Shown: positions 50,865 to 60,688, counted from the first letter of the stretch. The stretch: DNA of 64,000 nucleotides from Dyadobacter sp. Leaf189 (GCF_001424405.1 NZ_LMPS01000001.1:5263-69262), one strand, 5' to 3'. The notes: generated by a model not told the origin, from the sequence alone. A program made the numbers and translations.

Positions 50865-53724
50865 GTTTTTCCTTCAGAAAATCAGCAGTATAGTTGCCTT
50901 TCAGCTTGATCATCTCCTCGGGAGTTCCGGTAAAAGTAAGCTGGCCGCCATCGTCGCCACCTTCCGGGCCCAGGTCGATAATCCAGTCTGCGCTTTTAAT
51001 TACCTCCATATTGTGCTCGATGATGATCACAGTATCTCCCTGCTCCACGAGCGCATTGATCGCTTTCAGCAATTTTTTGATGTCGTGAAAATGCAGCCCG
51101 GTAGTAGGCTCGTCGAAGATAAAGAGCATTTTGCCTTTATTGGTCGAGCCTTTTCCAAGGAATGATGCCAGCTTGACGCGCTGCGCTTCCCCGCCGGATA
51201 ATGTATTAGAAGATTGTCCCAGTCCTACATAACCCAGACCCACTTCCTGCAAAGGCAGTAGTCGCTCTACCAGCTTCGGTTCACTACCCCGGAAGAACTC
51301 GATTGCCTCGTCAACGGTCATATCCAGGATTTCAGAAACATCTTTTTCATTGTACCGGACTTCCTGAATTTCTTGCTTAAACCGTTTTCCATTGCAGCCT
51401 TCGCAAGTAAGATAAATGTCAGCCATAAACTGCATTTCTACCTTCACCTGACCTTCACCCTGGCAAATCTCGCACCGGCCTCCGTCGACATTGAATGAGA
51501 AATGGGACGGTTTATAGCCCCTCGCTTTCGAAAGCGGCAGGTCCGCCATCATCTGGCGAATGTGATCGTAAGCTTTGATATAAGTAACCGGATTGGAGCG
51601 GGACGATTTTCCGATCGGATTCTGATCGATCATTTCCACTGCTTCAATGCGGTCGACACTGCCCACCAGCTCATCAAACCGCCCAACTTCCTCACTGAAT
51701 TCCCCTTTCAGGCGCATTAACGCAGGATAAAGCAACTTGCGGATCAATGTTGATTTTCCCGAGCCACTTACGCCGGTAACTACCGTGAGCACATTCAATG
51801 GGATTTTTACATCCAATTCTTTAAGGTTATTCTCTCTTGCACCTTTGATTTCAAGGAAATGCAATGCTTTTCTGCGTACTGCCGGTATCGGAATGGAATC
51901 GTGGCCGAGTAAAAAATCAATGGTATGAGACCTGGTTTCAGGATCGGTGTTGTATTCGGCTCCGCTCGCCTTTAATGCAGCAATATCTTCCTGGTTACCC
52001 TGAAAAACGACGTGGCCGCCACCGGTACCCGCTTCCGGGCCGATATCGATGATCTGGTCCGCGGCGTGCATTACTTCTTCTTCATGCTCCACCACAATCA
52101 GTGTATTTCCAAGATCGCGCAACGATTCGAGTACGCCAACGAGCCGCTGGGTATCTCTTGGGTGCAATCCGATACTTGGCTCATCGAGAATGTACATAGA
52201 ACCCACCAATGCACTTCCGAGTGAAGTAGCCAGCTTAATGCGTTGAAATTCACCTCCCGAGAGTGTACTTGTGAGTCGGTTCAAGGTCAGGTAACCCAGC
52301 CCGACGCGGTTCATATAGTCGAGGCGCGTTTCAATTTCGGTCAGTACGCGTTTTGCAACCTGACGATCGTGCTCGCCAATTTCAAGATTTTGGAAAAAAA
52401 CAGAAACATCTTTAATCGGCTTCAGTACCAGGTCTGTAATGGACGCGCCGCCTATTTTTACAAAAGATGCATCTTTCCGCAACCGCGAGCCACGGCAATC
52501 GGGACAGGTAGTGCGGCCCCGGAAACGCGAGAGCATGACGCGGTACTGTATCTTGTGTGTCTGCGATTCCAGATCGGCGACAAAATCATTGATACCCTGA
52601 AAATATTGATTACCGGTCCAAAGCAAATCTTTCTGCTCCTGCGTCAGGTCTTTGTAGGGCCTGTGAATGGGATAATCGAACTTAATGCCGTTACGAACTA
52701 GCGGCACCAGCCACTCGCTCATCTTTTCCGTCCGCCAGGGAGCAATAGCACCTTCGTACACGGACAGACTTTTGTCCGGAATTACCAGGTCTGGATCAAT
52801 CCCCAATATCTTGCCAAAACCTTCACAGCGCTTGCAGGCGCCAAATGGGTTATTGAAGCTGAACAGATTGACACTCGGCTCTTCGAATGTCATTCCGTCT
52901 AATTCAAATTTATCAGAAAAAATCCGGCGCTCTCCATTCACAACCTGGGTAATGCAAACGCCTTCTCCTTCGAAAAAAGCCGTTTGAACCGAGTCAGAAA
53001 GGCGGTATTGAGTGTCTTCATCATCCGCTTTCACCGCAGCCCGGTCAATAAGAATAAAAACCTGGTTACCTGCCTGCGGGAAATTGTCGGGGTTTTCAAT
53101 AATATCTTCAATGGAAAGCACTTCATCATTCAGTACAATCCTGTTGTAACCTTTTGAAAGCAGAATAGTCAGCTCTTCCGCCTGCGTGCGGCCTTCGCGG
53201 ATCAGTAAAGGCGCGAGTACCATTACGCGGGTACCTTCCGGGTGCGCCAGCAGGTAGTTGACCACGTCCGTAACCGAATCTTTTTTCACCATTTCTCCCG
53301 AAACCGGAGAATAAGTGCGGCCAATGCGCGCAAAAAGCAGTTTCAGGTAATCGTATATCTCGGTAGAAGTACCGACCGTCGACCGCGGGTTGCGGGTATT
53401 TACTTTTTGTTCAATGGCGATCGCAGGCGAGATACCTTTGATGTATTCCACCTCCGGCTTTTCCATTCTCCCCAAAAACTGCCGCGCATAGCTGCTGAGG
53501 CTTTCCACGTACATGCGCTGGCCCTCCGCAAAAAGCGTATCGAATGCAAGTGAAGATTTGCCTGACCCAGACAAGCCCGTAATTACGACCAGCTTATTCC
53601 GTGGAATGGCAACATCCACGTTTTTTAAATTGTTAACTCGTGCACCTTTGATCAGAATGTATTCTCTCGGGTCAAGTTCATCAAATTGGGAAGCTTCGAC
53701 CCGGGCAAAAGGTAAATGCATCAT
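50860..53724 (-). CDS. uvrA: UvrABC system protein A
   Basis: The damage-sensing ATPase of nucleotide excision repair. 954 residues; Walker A GLSGSGKSS (50-58) and GVSGSGKST (in the second half), ABC signatures LSGGEFQRIKLA and LSGGEAQRVKLA, and the zinc motifs CKRCEGFG, CPDCRGSR, CEICQGEG and CEGCNGKRF. Starting MMHLPFARVE, it has a short N-terminal extension before the usual YILIKGARVNNL. It ends inside the RES/Xre promoter. Confidence 0.97.
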   Translation of the reverse strand: MMHLPFARVEASQFDELDPREYILIKGARVNNLKNVDVAIPRNKLVVITGLSGSGKSSLAFDTLFAEGQRMYVESLSSYARQFLGRMEKPEVEYIKGISPAIAIEQKVNTRNPRSTVGTSTEIYDYLKLLFARIGRTYSPVSGEMVKKDSVTDVVNYLLAHPEGTRVMVLAPLLIREGRTQAEELTILLSKGYNRIVLNDEVLSIEDIIENPDNFPQAGNQVFILIDRAAVKADDEDTQYRLSDSVQTAFFEGEGVCITQVVNGERRIFSDKFELDGMTFEEPSVNLFSFNNPFGACKRCEGFGKILGIDPDLVIPDKSLSVYEGAIAPWRTEKMSEWLVPLVRNGIKFDYPIHRPYKDLTQEQKDLLWTGNQYFQGINDFVADLESQTHKIQYRVMLSRFRGRTTCPDCRGSRLRKDASFVKIGGASITDLVLKPIKDVSVFFQNLEIGEHDRQVAKRVLTEIETRLDYMNRVGLGYLTLNRLTSTLSGGEFQRIKLATSLGSALVGSMYILDEPSIGLHPRDTQRLVGVLESLRDLGNTLIVVEHEEEVMHAADQIIDIGPEAGTGGGHVVFQGNQEDIAALKASGAEYNTDPETRSHTIDFLLGHDSIPIPAVRRKALHFLEIKGARENNLKELDVKIPLNVLTVVTGVSGSGKSTLIRKLLYPALMRLKGEFSEEVGRFDELVGSVDRIEAVEMIDQNPIGKSSRSNPVTYIKAYDHIRQMMADLPLSKARGYKPSHFSFNVDGGRCEICQGEGQVKVEMQFMADIYLTCEGCNGKRFKQEIQEVRYNEKDVSEILDMTVDEAIEFFRGSEPKLVERLLPLQEVGLGYVGLGQSSNTLSGGEAQRVKLASFLGKGSTNKGKMLFIFDEPTTGLHFHDIKKLLKAINALVEQGDTVIIIEHNMEVIKSADWIIDLGPEGGDDGGQLTFTGTPEEMIKLKGNYTADFLKEKL

Positions 53725-53834
53725 AAAAGGAATTAATGGAATTCAGGTTCAAGTTTGTTAATGACGTATCTAAATGCAAACCAAAACCGGACCTATTTAG
53801 TTTGGCTTGCAGAAATGGAAATAGGAGTAGTATA

Positions 53835-54623
53835 TCAGAAAGATATAGCGCCGGATTGCCGGAAAGACATTCCTTTTTGTGCAGCGTCTTCAAAGATCGG
53901 ATCAGCCAGGTGTCCCCAGTTGGTCACGTCGGACATACAGTCTGACAGCACAATTACTTTCGGGATCAACTCAGGCGCATAGCGGATGATCTGGGCAATG
54001 CTGGTGGCAACGCAATGCGATCTCGCTTCACCGGCAATCAGGATCTGGTCAAATGCATTCAACTTTCCCAGAAATGCAGTGTCAAGCTCCGTTTCTGCTG
54101 CTCCTGCAACAGGTACCTGCGCTTTGAAAACACCAAAATGCTCGGTAAGCGGATTGATCCCTTTTTGAACTGCGACATAATCGCGACCAGTCCGGTGTGT
54201 CCACGCCAGAATGGCTTCCAGCAGCGAATCATCCAACGCAGCGCCCTTGGAACCGATCAAACAATGCTCGGGCCAGATGAAATGCTGAAATTCTCCCTGC
54301 CGCTCCAAAGTTTCCAGGTATTCAGTCACATATTCCTGGTGGTACCGTGGCGTCCATTTGCCTGACTTAACAGAAGCCAGGGTTATCAATGTAAATGGCG
54401 CGACTGTGTTTCCATTCTGGTCTTGCCAGAAAAGAGGATGCGCTATATCGAGGACTTTGTGCGTGTCGAGGGTGACAAAGATACTGTCAATGTGGTCCCC
54501 GTCGAGGGCGATCAGCCTGGTCAGCCGCGCGATATCTTCCTGAGCGCCGGGCACGAAAAGCGTCCCCTGCGGATTACAAAAATCATATTGTGCATCTATA
54601 ATCAGCAGAGCGGTCTTTTTCAT
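53835..54623 (-). CDS. Cysteine hydrolase, nicotinamidase-like (isochorismatase fold)
   Basis: 262 residues. Catalytic Asp10 (LLIIDAQYDF), Lys154 (VAVQKGINP) and Cys204 (AGEARSHCVATS) are in place, along with WPEHC (117-121), the form found in nicotinamidases (WPxHC). It probably hydrolyses nicotinamide to nicotinate for NAD salvage, but the isochorismatase-fold family is wide, and it is longer than bacterial PncA. A hypothetical gene lies 20 bases upstream on the same strand. Confidence 0.72.
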   Translation of the reverse strand: MKKTALLIIDAQYDFCNPQGTLFVPGAQEDIARLTRLIALDGDHIDSIFVTLDTHKVLDIAHPLFWQDQNGNTVAPFTLITLASVKSGKWTPRYHQEYVTEYLETLERQGEFQHFIWPEHCLIGSKGAALDDSLLEAILAWTHRTGRDYVAVQKGINPLTEHFGVFKAQVPVAGAAETELDTAFLGKLNAFDQILIAGEARSHCVATSIAQIIRYAPELIPKVIVLSDCMSDVTNWGHLADPIFEDAAQKGMSFRQSGAISF

Positions 54624-54643
54624 GATGTTAGTTTAGATAAAAA

Positions 54644-55192
54644 CTATTCGATCTCGCCGGGGAGTTCCAGCTGTCGCGCATACATTTTGGAACATAAACT
54701 GTAAACCAGCTGCAGCATTCTGTTGGCATCTTTGATGTAATCTACCCGGTAATCTTCGTCCAGCTTGTTCAAACCATTCAAAATCGTCTGTGCCTTTTTG
54801 GCGATATACAATGCACAGGTATCGGCGCGTGACGAATAGGTTTTCAGGACAGAAGGGTAAGCTTCCAGAAAGGTATTCATCAGGAACAGATTGAGCTCCA
54901 AGCCGCCGATTTTGTCTTTGGTAACCTTTACATGATAAGCAATCTCGCCGCTCAGATTCCGCATATCCATCAAAATCCAGCCCGGTGTATTCTGGTTAAA
55001 TTTCGACGTACGCATAATAGTCGCCATAATATCTTCCCGACGTTCGGGGATAGTCGAGCTGTCTTCAATCAGTTCAAAATGAAGCCTGTCGGAGAGTGTT
55101 TTATCTTTGGTAATGAGCCGGAGAAGCAGTTTATCCTTCTCTTTGGCAGGCATCTGGATAATTGCCTTTTTTAGCTGATCTGGTAACGCCAT
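54644..55192 (-). CDS. Hypothetical protein
   Basis: 182 residues, soluble, mainly helical and rich in charged residues: LPDQLKKAIIQMPAKEKDKL at the start, NTPGWILMDMRNLSGEIAYH in the middle, AKKAQTILNGLNKLDEDYRV near the end. I do not recognise a family. It lies upstream of the nicotinamidase-like gene by 20 bases, so both may be on one transcript. A housekeeping or regulatory role is possible but unsupported. Confidence 0.6.
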   Translation of the reverse strand: MALPDQLKKAIIQMPAKEKDKLLLRLITKDKTLSDRLHFELIEDSSTIPERREDIMATIMRTSKFNQNTPGWILMDMRNLSGEIAYHVKVTKDKIGGLELNLFLMNTFLEAYPSVLKTYSSRADTCALYIAKKAQTILNGLNKLDEDYRVDYIKDANRMLQLVYSLCSKMYARQLELPGEIE

Positions 55193-55288
55193 TCAAATGA
55201 GATTGATAACTTTATTTAGAATCCCGGATTCCTCCGCTTAACTTTATCGGTCATTAAAGCATGAGGTTTTTTGACAAAAATATCAGAT

Positions 55289-56560
55289 ATGTCTAAATAT
55301 CTATCCATCTCTCTGAGCGCTGTCATCTTTTTAATCTTCCTTTTTACGCTCTTTGGAAATGCGATCAATGTGCCTTCGTTTGACGATTACGATACAACGC
55401 TGAACTTCATCCGGCGCTTCTTTTTCGACACTGGTTCTTTTAGTGTGCGTAAAGATATTCTGCTCAGCCGCCACAATGAACACCGTATTTTGTTCTCCAA
55501 ATCCTGCGCGGCAATCTACTATTCCCTGTTCGATCAGCTCAGCTTCCGGAACCTGGTTTTAATTCAGAACATTTTCCTGCTGGGCTTTTTCGCCCTGCTA
55601 CTCCGTATTATCAGCTACAGCAGGCTGCTAAGTCCCGAAATTGTACTTATATCCTCCATTTTCCTTTTCAGTCTGGCTTTCTGGCAGGTTACATTCTACT
55701 ACTGGGGAGGAATTCAGCATTATACCGTTTTTTTCTTCTCATTTCTCAGTTTGTACACAGCCAGCAAGGCGGACAAGCTGGTGAGCGGCTACTTTTTTTT
55801 GAGTCTTATTGCTGCCACGCTCGCGGTACTTTCATTCGGGAATGGCTTTATCGCATTGTTTCTGGGCGGCTTTATCTTATTGATACAAAGGAAGTGGGCG
55901 ATGCTCGGCGTGTGGGCTGTACTTGCATTGATCATGCTCGGCGTCACATTCCTGCACTTGCCGACTGTGAATGCAGCGAGTAAAGTGCCTTTCAATATCG
56001 AATGGATGGCGCGTTTGTTGTTTACGTTCCTTGGAAGCTTTGTTTATCTCAACCCCGGTTCGGGACAGGTAGGGAATATTGTGGTTTGTATGGGCGTTGG
56101 CTTTATAGTAATGCTGACCTGGCTCTGGCTTTTTTTAAAGGGTTATGCATTCAAAAATCCTTTGCTATACAGCATGCTGTCGCTGCCCATTCTCACTGGT
56201 ATCATTGTTGCTATTTCACGCTTTGACGCAAAGGCCGGTGGAGGTATAGCACCTCGATACATGTTTTTTACAGCCACCATACCGATCATGCTGGTACTCA
56301 TATTCCTGGATTTAAAGATCATTAAGCCGGCGTTTCTGAAGTATATAGCAGGTTTTGGCCTGGTACTCTGGGGTTTTGTTTACTTCAATAATCTGCGTGA
56401 GCTGAAAAAGACGAATAACGAAGTGGTTACCACAATTTGGCAATGGCAGCAAGACCATAGCACGCCGCTGGTATATTACCGGGATGCAGCTGCGTATTCC
56501 GAAATAATGTCGTGGGCGGTTGATAACAAAGTGATCAGCATTCCCGAAAAATCAAGATGA
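55289..56560 (+). CDS. Polytopic membrane protein, GT-C-like
   Basis: The start is set at ATG 55289 (MSKYLSISLS) rather than the TTG at 55271. 423 residues with about ten membrane segments. The first outward loop has VPSFDDYDTTLNF and LLSRHNEHRILFSK; a comparable acidic DDY motif occurs in the DUF6056-type protein at 44043, suggesting a GT-C-like envelope protein. It heads a plus-strand trio with a GT2 and a DUF5672 gene. Confidence 0.65.
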   Translation: MSKYLSISLSAVIFLIFLFTLFGNAINVPSFDDYDTTLNFIRRFFFDTGSFSVRKDILLSRHNEHRILFSKSCAAIYYSLFDQLSFRNLVLIQNIFLLGFFALLLRIISYSRLLSPEIVLISSIFLFSLAFWQVTFYYWGGIQHYTVFFFSFLSLYTASKADKLVSGYFFLSLIAATLAVLSFGNGFIALFLGGFILLIQRKWAMLGVWAVLALIMLGVTFLHLPTVNAASKVPFNIEWMARLLFTFLGSFVYLNPGSGQVGNIVVCMGVGFIVMLTWLWLFLKGYAFKNPLLYSMLSLPILTGIIVAISRFDAKAGGGIAPRYMFFTATIPIMLVLIFLDLKIIKPAFLKYIAGFGLVLWGFVYFNNLRELKKTNNEVVTTIWQWQQDHSTPLVYYRDAAAYSEIMSWAVDNKVISIPEKSR

Positions 56561-56659
56561 ATAACCAATGATGAATAGCAAAAATGGCAAAGTAATTTGC
56601 TGGAAGGAGTCTCTAAGTATTAAATTGCGGCATTTTTCAGTTAAATCTATATACACATT

Positions 56660-57637
56660 ATGATATCAGTGGCCATGTGTACTTACAACGGCTCGAAGTT
56701 TATTTCAGGGCAGTTAAGGAGTATTGCTGACCAAACTTTGTCTGTCGACGAGTTGGTAGTTTGCGACGACGGTTCAAAAGACAATACGATCGAAATCATC
56801 AGGAAATTTGCCGAAACAAGTGGATTTCCTGTCAGGATATATGTAAATGAGCAAAACCTGGGTTCAACCAAGAACTTTGAGAAATGCCTTTCACTATGCG
56901 AGGGAGATATCATTTTCCTCTGCGACCAGGACGATCTCTGGCGGGACGACAAAGTGGAAAAGCAGGTTACCTACCTGACCCAGCACCCCGATATTGATGC
57001 GGTTTTCAGCGACGCGATCATGATTGATGATGATTCGAAACCCATCGGGAGGAATATCTGGGAGGAAATTGAATTCAATGCGGCGGGACAGACAAAGTGG
57101 AAGAAAGGGAAACCGCACGAGATCCTTTTTCACGGATTTGTAGTGACAGGCGCCACACTCACAATCCGCAAATCGTGCCTGCAGCGACTTACCCCATTCC
57201 CGACCCACGTACCCGACCTGATCCACGACGCATGGATTGCAATGGTGCTGAGTCTGGAAAACAAAATAGACTTTATCACAGAACCGCTGATCTCCTACCG
57301 GATCCATTCCAGTCAGCAAGTAGGTTTTGGTGGAAAAACCGAGAAAGTGCACCTGAAAGACAGGTTCATCAGAGACCGGAAAAAGAAGCTGGAACCCCTG
57401 GCAGAAAAAGCGGCCAAGCTGAATGATATGTACCTGTTACTACGTGCGCTGCCTTTTGTGCCGCGTGAGAAGCTGATCAAGTTATATTTGTCTCAGCGTC
57501 ACTTTTCAAGCCGCGCTTCCCTGCCTGATAACCGGGCGCAAAGGTTTACACCCATTGTAAATCAGGTGTTGAGGGGGTACTACCGGTTCAGCAGCAAAGA
57601 TTGGTGGCTGCCGGCGATCGGCGACTTGTTGGAATAA
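56660..57637 (+). CDS. Family 2 glycosyltransferase
   Basis: 325 residues. ISVAMCTYNGSKFISGQL at the start, VVCDDGSKDNTIEII and FLCDQDDLWRDDKVEKQ carry the GT-A acidic signatures. Further on VTGATLTIRKS and LIHDAWIAMVLSLENKIDFI suggest a rhamnosyl-type GT2 (WcaA/RfbN-like). Ends in a basic, helical region without membrane anchor. The DUF5672 gene follows after 15 bases. Confidence 0.9.
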   Translation: MISVAMCTYNGSKFISGQLRSIADQTLSVDELVVCDDGSKDNTIEIIRKFAETSGFPVRIYVNEQNLGSTKNFEKCLSLCEGDIIFLCDQDDLWRDDKVEKQVTYLTQHPDIDAVFSDAIMIDDDSKPIGRNIWEEIEFNAAGQTKWKKGKPHEILFHGFVVTGATLTIRKSCLQRLTPFPTHVPDLIHDAWIAMVLSLENKIDFITEPLISYRIHSSQQVGFGGKTEKVHLKDRFIRDRKKKLEPLAEKAAKLNDMYLLLRALPFVPREKLIKLYLSQRHFSSRASLPDNRAQRFTPIVNQVLRGYYRFSSKDWWLPAIGDLLE

Positions 57638-57652
57638 ATACAATTTATTAGC

Positions 57653-58411
57653 GTGAAATCAGATCAGGAAAATGCCCCCGCAGCGGTTGTGATTCCAGTT
57701 TACCAGACCGGTCTGACTGACGGAGAGGCTATTTCCCTGAGGCAATGCGCTAAAGTGCTGTCTGCCTATCCAATCATTATTGTTAAGCCGGAAAGCCTGG
57801 TACTGAGCCCGGAGTTCGACGCTATTCCTTCTGTTCAGCAGGTTTCTTTTAAAGATGAATGTTTCAATGGGATTGCTGCGTATAACCGCCTGCTCACTTC
57901 CATTGATTTCTATCAAAAATTCATCGCCTATCCGTATATCCTGATTTACCAGCTGGATGCTTATGTGTTCAGGGATGAACTTTCGGCCTGGTGCGCGAAA
58001 GGTTACGATTATATCGGAGCACCATCTTTACACCAGCCTGCATTCGACACTTTGAATGCACAGCAGGCGCAGCAGTTTGCTGATGCATTGACCCAAAACC
58101 GCATTGTTTTAAATGGCGGACTTTCGCTTCGGAAGGTGGATACATTTATCCGTTACCTGAAAATATACCGTACTTTTTACCCTGAATGGAAGGGAAATGA
58201 AGATATGCTGTTTTCCCAGGAAGCAACGCGGCTGATCCCTATGAAGCTATTTATGAAGCAGCCTTCGTGGCGTGAGGCGCTGGAGTTTGCATTTGAAAAA
58301 AGTCCTGCAGCAACTTACGAACTCACAAACCACCGTCTGCCCTTTGCCTGTCACGCCTGGGAACGCTACGATCCCGCATTCTGGAACCGCTTTATTCCTG
58401 AAAATCAGTAA
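57653..58411 (+). CDS. DUF5672-type glycosyltransferase-like protein
   Basis: 252 residues beginning with GTG (57653). Pattern AAVVIPVYQTGLTDGEAISL, FIAYPYILIYQLDAYVFRDEL (with a QLDAYVF metal-site-like stretch), YDYIGAPSLHQPAF, IVLNGGLSLRKVDTFI and NEDMLFSQEA matches DUF5672, found alongside surface-glycan glycosyltransferases. It likely transfers a sugar, by family. It lies 15 bases after the GT2 gene. Confidence 0.8.
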   Translation: MKSDQENAPAAVVIPVYQTGLTDGEAISLRQCAKVLSAYPIIIVKPESLVLSPEFDAIPSVQQVSFKDECFNGIAAYNRLLTSIDFYQKFIAYPYILIYQLDAYVFRDELSAWCAKGYDYIGAPSLHQPAFDTLNAQQAQQFADALTQNRIVLNGGLSLRKVDTFIRYLKIYRTFYPEWKGNEDMLFSQEATRLIPMKLFMKQPSWREALEFAFEKSPAATYELTNHRLPFACHAWERYDPAFWNRFIPENQ

Positions 58412-58493
58412 GCTCTGTACTTTAACAATTTTTAACAAACTATCAGCTCCCTACGGGCGTTCTTGCAGTTGTTTAATTTAATAGTTAAAAGTC

Positions 58494-59729
58494 ATGAATT
58501 TCAGATCGTTTCTGGCATTTGCATTTGCCATTACACTTTCCTTGAATGATACCTTCGGACAGGTTACCGAAAACCCGAGAGTTGATGAACAGTCGGCTCC
58601 GTACGTCAGGATCAGGCGTGTTGAATTAACAGACCAGCACACGATCATCCATCTGCAGTTTGTAGATAAGGCATCAGGTATGCCGAAACAGCAGCAACAG
58701 GTGATTCCTTTCCCATTTAATCCAAAACAAGGTCCGGGAATGGGATCCAGTCAAATCTGGCTTGATCCCGAGACAAGGCTGTACAAGCCAGGGGAGATCG
58801 AGAAGAAGTTTAAGTTTATCAAAGCCGAGAACATTCCAACTGCGGGTAAGAAGAATGTAACTCCGGGAGATACCGTCAATTTCGTTGCCTATTTCGAGCG
58901 ATTAAGTCCGGGTATTGAAGAATTTGATTTTTATGAAGGCCGGAGTTCGCAAGGAACGCAGTCGTGGAATTTCTATGGTGTTCACATCAAGAATCCGCTC
59001 AAAAAGCAGCCGCAGAAAGCAGAGCAAGCCAGTGCGAAAGCAAAGGCGCCCGTGAAAAAGCCCGCTACGGAGCCTGTTATACCTAAGACTGAGCCTCAAA
59101 AAGAAGAAACTGTAAATGAAAGCGGAGTGGCTGTTTTCAGGGGAACCGTTTACAATGCAAAGACAAAGCAGCCCATTGCCGCCGAGATCAGGTACGTTGA
59201 AAATGGGGATTCGCTGCAAATCAAATCCTCGTCGGGTAAGTACAAAATCGGTCTTGATCCATCTGAGAAGTACGATTTCCGTATTACAGCTAAAGGTTTT
59301 TACAGTACAAGCTACAATATAAGTCCGGCCGATTCTACTGGGAAAGGTACATTCAGCCGTGACTTTTACCTGAATCCGCTAGCTGTTGGTGAAACGATCA
59401 CGATGCCGAATATCTACTTTGAAACTTCCAAATTCGCATTGCTGCCGGAATCTTACGGAGAGCTGGACAGGCTGGTGGACATGATGAAGGAGAACAAAAG
59501 CATCCGGATCCGCATTGAAGGCCACACGGATAATGTAGGTGATTTTGACAAAAACCTGGAATTATCACGCAAAAGGGCCGAGTCAGTTCAGGCGTATCTG
59601 GTGGAAAAGGGAATAGAATCCAGCCGCATTGAAGCCAAAGGCTACGGAGCCACCCGCCCATTAAGCCAAGGCAGCGCCGAGGAGAGACGTAAAAACAGGA
59701 GAGTGGAGTTTGTGATTACGGAAGCGTAA
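58494..59729 (+). CDS. OmpA-family outer membrane protein
   Basis: 411 residues. Signal peptide (AFAFAITLSLNDTFGQ), an N-terminal beta-rich domain (about 30-170), a Lys/Pro-rich linker (SAKAKAPVKKPATEP), a carboxypeptidase-regulatory-like beta domain (about 210-300; FRGTVYNAKTKQPIAAEI) and an OmpA peptidoglycan-binding domain (about 305-411; EGHTDNVGDFDKNLELSRKRA and EERRKNRRVEF). It tethers the outer membrane to the wall. A REP-like inverted repeat follows 24 bases after the stop. Confidence 0.9.
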   Translation: MNFRSFLAFAFAITLSLNDTFGQVTENPRVDEQSAPYVRIRRVELTDQHTIIHLQFVDKASGMPKQQQQVIPFPFNPKQGPGMGSSQIWLDPETRLYKPGEIEKKFKFIKAENIPTAGKKNVTPGDTVNFVAYFERLSPGIEEFDFYEGRSSQGTQSWNFYGVHIKNPLKKQPQKAEQASAKAKAPVKKPATEPVIPKTEPQKEETVNESGVAVFRGTVYNAKTKQPIAAEIRYVENGDSLQIKSSSGKYKIGLDPSEKYDFRITAKGFYSTSYNISPADSTGKGTFSRDFYLNPLAVGETITMPNIYFETSKFALLPESYGELDRLVDMMKENKSIRIRIEGHTDNVGDFDKNLELSRKRAESVQAYLVEKGIESSRIEAKGYGATRPLSQGSAEERRKNRRVEFVITEA

Positions 59730-59753
59730 AAGGGGGTAGGGGGCATCGCTTTT

Positions 59754-59870
59754 TGTCATCCTGAGCGGAGTCGAAGGAAAAGGCAGTACGCCACTCACTT
59801 CGACTCCGCTCAGTGTGACAAAAAAGGATGCTCAATGTGACAAAAAGGAAATGCTCAGAATGACAAACAG
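59754..59870. repeat. REP-like inverted repeat with decayed tandem copies
   Basis: CTGAGCGGAGTCGAAG (59761-59776) and CTTCGACTCCGCTCAG (59798-59813) are perfect 16-base arms, extended outward by TGTCA (59754-59758) and TGACA (59816-59820) after a 2-base mismatch. Two degraded copies of GCTCAGTGTGACAAAAA start at about 59830 and 59853, near 22-23-base spacing. Elements of this form are scattered in many Bacteroidota genomes. Lying between convergent OmpA and tpiA genes, it may also end transcripts. Confidence 0.75.
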
Positions 59871-59887
59871 GTTCGATAAAGCAATCC

Positions 59888-60649
59888 TTACCTGGCCTTA
59901 ATAATATTGGTAAACTCCCTAGATTTCAGCGAAGCTCCTCCTACGAGGCCGCCGTCGATGTCTGGGGAAGCGAAAAGTTCTGGTGCGCTGGCGGCTGTTA
60001 CGCTGCCTCCGTACAGAATCGAGATTTCTTCTGCTACTGACTCACCATATTTTGCCGCAATGTGCTGGCGCAATGCAGCGTGCATTTCCTGTGCCTGCAA
60101 TGCGCTCGCGGTCAAGCCCGTTCCAATTGCCCAGATTGGCTCATACGCAATCACTACTTTCAGCAGGTCAGCTTCGGAAAGGTGGAAAAGGCTTTCTGTA
60201 AGCTGGTTTTTTACAAAGCCGATATAATCTTCATTTTGTCGCTGCTGCAAAGACTCGCCGCAGCAGAAGATCGGGGAAACGCCATTTGCCAGCGCCACAT
60301 TTACCTTCTCGGCAAGTACTGCATTGGATTCATTGAAGTACTGGCGGCGCTCGCTATGCCCGATCAGCACATATTCCACACCGATCGATTGCAACATTTG
60401 TGCGGAGATCTCACCAGTGAATGCGCCCGAAACTTTGTCTGAGCAATTTTGTGCTGCCAGCGAAAAGTTAGGTGCGTTTTCAATATATTTTTTAATAGTG
60501 GTCAGATAAATGGCAGGCGGACAAAGGATGATCTGCGCGTCATTCTGCACTTCATCATTGGCCATATTTACTAATTCAGAAGTAAGCGCAACTGCCTCAT
60601 CCAGAACCTTGTTCATCTTCCAGTTACCGGCAACAATTTTTTTTCGCAT
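59888..60649 (-). CDS. tpiA: Triosephosphate isomerase
   Basis: Interconverts dihydroxyacetone phosphate and glyceraldehyde 3-phosphate. 253 residues with NWKMN (Asn9, Lys11), LIGHSERR (His98), AYEPIWAIGTG (Glu170) and LYGGSVTAASAPEL near the end. The catalytic set is complete. It stands alone on the minus strand. A TAATTTTG element lies about 40 bases upstream. Confidence 0.97.
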   Translation of the reverse strand: MRKKIVAGNWKMNKVLDEAVALTSELVNMANDEVQNDAQIILCPPAIYLTTIKKYIENAPNFSLAAQNCSDKVSGAFTGEISAQMLQSIGVEYVLIGHSERRQYFNESNAVLAEKVNVALANGVSPIFCCGESLQQRQNEDYIGFVKNQLTESLFHLSEADLLKVVIAYEPIWAIGTGLTASALQAQEMHAALRQHIAAKYGESVAEEISILYGGSVTAASAPELFASPDIDGGLVGGASLKSREFTNIIKAR

Positions 60650-60688
60650 GAGAAAATTTTAATTGTGAAAAAACTTCATTTTACGCAA

